Program-made: the position numbers and the translations under genes
Part shown: positions 58,071-64,000 of the stretch, one piece after another
How the letters are laid out: the number at the start of each line of letters is the position of its first letter
How positions within the stretch are numbered: position 1 is the stretch's first letter
Source of the DNA: Manihot esculenta
Lineage: Eukaryota > Streptophyta > Magnoliopsida > Malpighiales > Euphorbiaceae
Direction: 5' to 3'
Length of the DNA stretch: 64,000 nt
Assembly (NCBI RefSeq): GCF_001659605.2
Contig: NC_035170.2
Location: forward strand, 27,384,020 to 27,448,019
Notes under the pieces: generated by a model
Database searches by the model: none
The model's input: the letters and a program-made list of their open reading frames with translations, nothing else
Told to the model about the DNA's origin: nothing

Positions 58071-58238
58071 TGGTGGTTTTTCACATTCATGACATATCTC
58101 ACTTGCGTCACCACTATCATTAACTTTGTGCCATTTATGTATTTTCTTTTCTAATATATTTAACTGATTTTCATGAAAATATTTTAAGTATGTAAAAAAT
58201 GGAATAGTTTTCTCTACTTGTTCACAAAATGTAAAAAA

Positions 58239-59621
58239 TTATTTTTTAATTAAACTTTGTTCTTTTCTGGAATAGGTTTGTAAAAATATGTCTCTCTTCC
58301 CCCGGTTTTTATCTGACATATAGTCAGCTTGAATTTGGTCTTTGTCTAGTGTGAAAGTCTGGGTTAAGGTATTAATAGAAAAATCACTATCTTCATATGG
58401 TTGACTAAATTGGCCTTGTCTAAAGACACCTTCTTGTATTTTGATACCTTTGGTAGGTTGTGGGATGGTTTGATGATTAAATGTTTCTTCTACAGGTTTG
58501 GTTCCAGAGGTTTCTCCAACAAAAGGTCCTGTATATGGTGGGATAGTAGTTTCTTCAGAAATACTAGTCTCTGTATTGATCTCAATATTGGGTTTTCTTT
58601 GGGAAGATCCTATTGAATGTCTAGATGGTTGATAAATGGTTGAACTGGTTTGTCTAAAAGAATTTGATCTTTTATATTTTAATTCTATTGAACCATCATC
58701 GTTTTGTATAATATAGTCTATGTCCTTGTTTTCTTTTGCAGGTAATGTGGGTATTGTTTTGACTGGGTATTTCCAGCTGTCTGGTAAGCTAATATCTTTC
58801 CATTGTATAGTTTTTGGTATGTTCATGTTTGCTTTAGTTTGATCAATTTTCCAGAAAATTGTTTCTCCTGTTTGTCTATTATGATCAATAGCATTAGGAC
58901 ATAATCCTGTGTTCATTATTTTATAATTCAATCTATAAAATATTTCATAAATATGTGATCCTTTAAGCATATTATAATTATGTGTTAAAATGTCTAATGT
59001 CAATATTTTCATTATATGGGGATCAGTTAATGGAATTGTAAAATTAGGAAAACAGTTTGAATAAATTGGTCCATTTGTTAAACTCGTTTCAAATAATCCT
59101 AACAAAGAGTCTTTGTAAGTTAAATGTCGACAATCTCGTAAAGCTACATGCATACTTGTATTTAATCCTTCTACAGTTAATGGTTTAATAGCAATTTGTA
59201 CTAATCCTATATGCATAAACCTATATCCTTGATTGATATATTTCAATATTGTCTTTTTACTTAATAAACTCATTGATTGATTTTCAGAGTATAATAGTAC
59301 TACTTTCTCTTTGGTTTTAATAGATCTAAGTGACTTAAAATCTATTATACCTTTTTTATAAATTGTTTCTATTGGTGTCTTAGGTGGTTTCCAATTAGTT
59401 AATCTTTGGTTATTCCAAATACTTTCTCTAGATAGTATTGTTTTTGTATTATCTGTATTAATATTTAAATCATTTATGAGTTCGTCATCTGGTTGTCTGG
59501 ACCTAGAAGATCTAGTTCTTCTAAACATATTCATTTTAAGAATCCTAGGGTTTTCACATACACTTCCTTCTCTACTCACACTGCAGGTCTTACACCTTTC
59601 TGCCTGACTTACGGTTTTCAT
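58239..59621 (-). pseudogene. Caulimovirid movement protein region (30K superfamily)
   Basis: 460 open codons from ATG 59621 (another in-frame ATG at about 59534). The 30K core spans roughly residues 105-230: GYRFMHIGLVQIAIKPL, then the conserved aspartate in ALRDCRH (D163), and GPIYSNCFPNFTIPLTD. In viruses this family carries genomes through plasmodesmata. The tail is serine/threonine/proline-rich. The frame matches that of the CP region beyond the stop. No other lesion is visible. Confidence 0.88.
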
Positions 59622-59683
59622 GACACAGTTTCAACCCTAAAATTTTTACTTTGAATAGTTTAGAATTACTAGATACTTCCCAG

Positions 59684-59695
59684 GCTCTGATACCA
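59684..59695 (-). other. Caulimovirid tRNA-Met primer-binding site
   Basis: Minus strand TGGTATCAGAGC about 63 bases upstream of the MP ATG. In caulimovirids this site starts minus-strand DNA synthesis and is numbered as genome start. The homology I can assign to the virus ends here or within a few tens of bases. Confidence 0.85.
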
Positions 59696-59739
59696 TTTTC
59701 TACGCACTCAGGTATGATTCCACTATTTTATGATTTAAA

Positions 59740-62400
59740 AATTATTATTTCTTAATTATGGCAAATCTATAAGATGCAAAATGGCTTTCCACAAGAATAT
59801 CATCTTGCCATTATATATGCATATTTTAATTACAGGCTATATGATTAAGAGATATGTATAAAATAATTTATTTTTTCCTATTAAGAATTATATATACTTT
59901 ATTTTATATTAATAATATTATTATGTTAATTTTTTAAAATAAATTTTATTTTAATGTTAATATAATTATTACTAGAGAAAATTAATATTTAATTTCTGTA
60001 AACTATTTTTATTTTTTTTTAAAATGAAAATTAGATAATAAAACTTGAAATTTCTTAGATTTATTCAGATGCACTTATTATCATATTGAACTTGTAAGTA
60101 CATATTTCACATTATTTAACACTTTATATATCGTGGTTTTTTATATATTTTTGTTAATTTTTATATATTATTATTATTAATAATTTTAACTCAAATTAAA
60201 TTTAATTATTCATTATCATAATAAATTTCTGAATATAGTTCACTTTTAATTAAAATTAATTATATTAAACTTTTATACTTTATTCAACTAAAATTATATT
60301 TTTAACTAATCACATGAACTTTTTATGTATGTATTTTTTTAATCAATTAAAGTTATTATTTAATTAATTAAATTAATTCAAAAATTCATTAGAATTCTAA
60401 AATCAATCAATTAAATTAATATTTTATGTCATTTTTTTATTTCATTAAAATCATAATTTTAGTTTAATTTATTAACATTATTCCTATATGATAATATAAG
60501 AGTATTTTTTTTATTTTAAAACTGAGTTTGAAATTATATTAAGATTCTTTCTTTATTATAGTTTTATAAGTCTAAATTTACAAAAGTATTACTTAATTTA
60601 ATTTTTTATTAGTAGAGTAAAATAAAAATAATTCTGATATTAAATTATTACATATATTTCTATCTCATATTATTAGGATTTTATAACTTAAATTTTCTAA
60701 AATATATATTTATTTAATTATTAGTAAATAAAATTAGTCTTTTTTTTTTTTACAATAATAGATATTTCTATATACTCTGCACTTATATTATTTCTCCTGC
60801 AACCTTTGCACTTGTTTTTATTATTCAATGAGTTATTAAAATTTTTATTAGTCATAAAATATATAAATAAGTTGAAACTAAAATAGTAACAAGAATATAT
60901 AATTTATTTAAAATATTTATGTAAAATTTATGTTTATATGAATTTTTTCACTCATTAGAAAAACGCTACATCTAACTCTAAAAAAATAAAAATAAAAAAA
61001 TAATCCACTTATTGTGATACAATTAATCTAATTTAATATATATATTTTAGTTTACAATTACATTTAAATTAAAAAAAATAATTATATTAAGATATTAAAT
61101 AATAGTAAATTTATTTATTATTTTTAATCTAATCATACTAAAGATAATCTATAAAATTTATCAAATAAAATTTCAATTGTTAAGACTTTTTTTTACAATT
61201 AATAATATAATTTTAATATATATTATTTTTTTATAATATAATGGATTTTTAATTCAAATGGAGAATAAGCTATTTAATTTAGAGTTTTTAAATATTAGTA
61301 AATTTATAAATTTTAATATCTTTTAATTATTTAATTAATTTAATAAATAAAAAATTACTCTCTTTTATATATATAGTGTATATACATTATAAAAATTAAA
61401 TGAATTAGAGGTATTTAAGTGGAGTAAATTTGTAAATTATTAATTCGCTAAAAAAGAATCAATGATTTTATGTACTTCTTATTTTAATTTTTTTATTTCA
61501 TTATTTAAATTTAACCTTTTATTTTAGTTTCTACTTTAAAAATATGAATTTATTATTTTAATAATATTTTTATTATTTATCAAATATTTAAATATATTAT
61601 TTCAATAATTTTTATTTTAAAATTAATTTATTAGTATTTAAATTAATTTAGATCTTGAATTTTCTTATTAACAAACTCAAAAATTAATTTAAATAAAAAA
61701 TTATAATTTAATTTATATTATTAATTAAAAAATTTTAATCTTATTATAATTTCATGTATTCTTTAAATTTTCCATCACTTATCATCTATTTTAAAAATTT
61801 AACTTAATTAAAATTTTAATTTTAAAAAAAATAAAATTAACAAAAACTTATATAATTACATCTAAGTACTATTGTAAATAATTTAAAAACTTGAGAGATT
61901 ATAAGAAATCTCATTATTATTATTATTATTTTACTTTTATATAACTTTTTAATTCATTTGTTGTAAAATAAATTTCTTCATCTCATAATTTTTATTTATA
62001 TTTTTTTATTTTAAAATTATTGTTATTTTTTATATTATAATAATATATAATTGACTATTATAATTTTATTTAATATTAGTTTATTTTTAAAATATTTTTA
62101 ATATTTAATAAAATTTAATATTTTTAATATAAATATAATAAAAAATATATTTTTTAACTTATATAAAAAAATGAAATAGATAAAAATTATATAACAAAGT
62201 AAAGAGTAAATAGTAAATAGTAAATAGTTTTTATCTTTTAAATTGTTAATTATTTAGATATTGATAATTAATTTGGTTCCATATCTAGCTCTTAAAAATC
62301 TTTCAGTATAGTTCTTGATTGCTATGTAGAAATATAACGGAAGAGAAACTGAATATCCTTTTCTCTCAATATATATACATATATATCAGTTTTAATAAAT
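59740..62400. other. AT-rich intergenic DNA, nothing recognised
   Basis: Extremely AT-rich with no coding frame, RNA gene or bounded repeat seen. Confidence 0.6.
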
Positions 62401-62593
62401 GATTATACTTAACGTCATTGATATTTTATTTAATTAAAATAAAGATATGCTTTTGGAACGCCGCTGGGCTTCATGCCTTTTCCTTTGGGACTTCATGTCT
62501 CTTTAATATGGGTTTAGTGCCTCTGCTCCTTTTCTCTTCCTCTACCTACCCTTGTTGCTTCCCCCTCTCTGTCCTTCAACGAACCCTCTACCC

Positions 62594-64000
62594 ATGGCAA
62601 ATCAATCCTCACCAACCTCTCCAAACCACTTTAATGCCACTGTGAACAATAATGAGGAAATCGTTTCAGATCTAGTCAAATTGACTGCTAGCCTCAATGC
62701 AACCAACCTGTTCTGGAACTTGCGTCCAGAAACAACCCCAATTCTAGACTACAGAGCAAAATTCTAATAGGTAAAATCTTCTCCGACAGACCTTTTAGCC
62801 TTAACGTGATTAAGGCAGCTTTAGCTAAATCGTGGAGAACTTGGGGAAATTATGAAGTCCAGGCCAAAAGAATTAATATGTTCATCTTCTCTTTTGAACA
62901 TACTTCTGATGTTAATCACGTGATGGAGAACCATCCATGGTCTATTCATAACCAATTACTGGTGTTGCGGGACTGGCCATCTGATTGTGCCTTCCAAGAA
63001 TTACATTTCAATGAGACACCTGTCTGGGCCAAGTTTTTGGTTTGGCACCTAACCAATTCCATGATGTTCTAGAACCATCGGCAATTTCCTGGGTAAGTTC
63101 TCTGATGTTGATTTCACGCAGAATGGGTTCATCGGATATCCTCACTTTATGAGAATCATAATTCTTTGGGATCTAAATAAGCCCATTCCCTTTTGTTTTC
63201 ACAACAAAAGGCAAAATGGGTCACACTACTGGTCGACGGTGAAGTTTGAAAAATTGCCCGACTTTGGCTCCACGTGTGGAAAAATTGGTCATATCAGTAA
63301 ACGCTGTTCTTTTCAAGAAACCTTTAATGAAAAGGAAACTCCTTCGTCCAGAAACACCTATGGACCATGGTTGAAAGCAACCACTTCCAACAAACCTAAG
63401 CAAAAACATAACTTCATATTCCAAAGGTCGAGTCCACCTACATCGATACCTACCGCCTCGATCCAGAATGAACTAAGACCCTCGTTTTCCTTTTCTTCCC
63501 TATTTCATTACCAGCATTCAGCGACATTGAATGCTATACTGTCAATAGAGATACACTCTGGGAAGCACGGATTTTCTTCTGCAATGCTTTTGATTGTCCC
63601 AAGGGGTTTTAACAAGAAAAGCCATGATGAATTGGGCCAACGGCCTTCTGGAGGCCACGCTTCAAAAGGATAGACTCTTACCACACTTCCTTTAGGCCCA
63701 AGTGAAGTAAATGCGGCCAGTGGTAATACAAGTTCAGTCCCGGATCCAATTGACCCTGGAGTTTTCTCTTCTTCTCAAGATCTCAAAAGCCCAAACTGCT
63801 GGTCCAGTAGGAAATTAAGCTTTTCAAACAAATGTTCTAGGCTCACTATTCCACCCAGAGCCCATAATGTTGAGGCGTGGATGCCACTTGACCAACTGAT
63901 AGAGCTCTCAGCCATGATCTTTCATCATGAAACCAGTATCCCTAGTATTGTATGAGAGGAAGAAAATGTGTTGGACAGTTTGCAAGATTCGGCTCAAGGA
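62594..64000 (+). pseudogene. LINE (L1-like) ORF1 remnant
   Basis: From ATG 62594 (MANQSSPTSPNHF), shifting frame near 62760, it reads the DUF4283 domain of plant LINE ORF1 proteins (IGKIFSDRPFSLNVIKAAL, HPWSIHNQLLVLRDWPSD). After stops near 63072 and about 63145 it continues into a zf-CCHC_4 motif (VKFEKLPDFGSTCGKIGHIS), whose first cysteine is replaced by glycine. ORF1 binds the LINE RNA. The tail to the window end has no recognised domain, and ORF2 (endonuclease/RT) would lie to the right. Confidence 0.8.

Larger units (their letters stand above)
44820..59695. other. Endogenous caulimovirid locus: large inverted repeat
   Basis: The left arm (44821-51365, plus strand, with a solo LTR inside) and the right arm (51385-55609, minus strand) are reverse complements, about 4,227 and 4,225 bp after removing the LTR and one target copy. 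They are separated by 19 bp. The right copy extends beyond the left one to 59695 through CP and MP coding regions. Gene order in the right copy, read leftward: primer site, movement protein, coat protein, protease-RT-RNase H, second ORF, promoter, leader. This is the arrangement of the plant pararetroviruses (Caulimoviridae), with petuvirus/florendovirus-like single-frame coding. Open frames with stops show it is a non-functional relic. Confidence 0.9.

Overview
This is a nuclear plant window, from a eudicot. It has intron-bearing plant gene remnants, a plant cytosolic-type tRNA-Phe, CC-NBS-LRR resistance-gene relics, plant LTR retrotransposons and an endogenous caulimovirid. The combination resembles Euphorbiaceae-type genomes, but that placement is a guess. 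I see no gene that is clearly intact and host-functional. The window is a decayed NLR (disease-resistance) cluster overrun by nested mobile and viral DNA.

Layout. (1) 1-13156: a stack of Ty3/gypsy elements. A minus-strand Tekay/Del-like gag-pol runs open off the left edge and follows a complete 2.2 kb LTR (3667-5900). Two truncated LTRs of the same family, an inverted pol fragment and an older, broken gypsy of another lineage lie to its right. (2) 13157-34526: AT-rich DNA holding five NLR remnants (14770-15025, 17985-18245, 23073-25836, 30255-31914, 33973-34526), a tRNA-Phe with a two-base T-loop insertion, a sugar-transporter (STP) pseudogene and the 5' exons of a CCCH zinc-finger gene. (3) 34527-44819: a Sirevirus-like Ty1/copia element with gag, pol, an extra third ORF, several polypurine tracts and a complete 3' LTR. 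Its 5' LTR lost about 750 bp in a deletion that also removed the 5' part of an NLR. (4) 44820-59695: an endogenous caulimovirid arranged as a large head-on palindrome. Two arms of about 4.2 kb meet at a 19 bp spacer (51366-51384). The right arm continues outward through coat-protein and movement-protein coding regions to a tRNA-Met primer site. The left arm carries a 2.3 kb Tekay-family solo LTR with a perfect 5 bp target duplication (AGTAG); the right arm keeps the unoccupied site. (5) 59696-64000: AT-rich DNA, then a decayed LINE ORF1.

How the parts relate. Insertion order can be partly read. The viral palindrome came first. The Sirevirus then landed in the left arm's protease region, the solo LTR landed in the left arm's promoter, and a deletion fused the Sirevirus 5' LTR to an NLR. 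The two viral promoters face each other across the palindrome centre, so transcription from either one would give a self-complementary RNA; this is the most interesting functional possibility here. Two further signals are unexpected. A GC-rich module (TTCGGCCGCCGAA and companions) is shared by the LTRs of unrelated Ty3/gypsy and Ty1/copia elements. Three tiny reading frames are tiled end to end in the viral leader.
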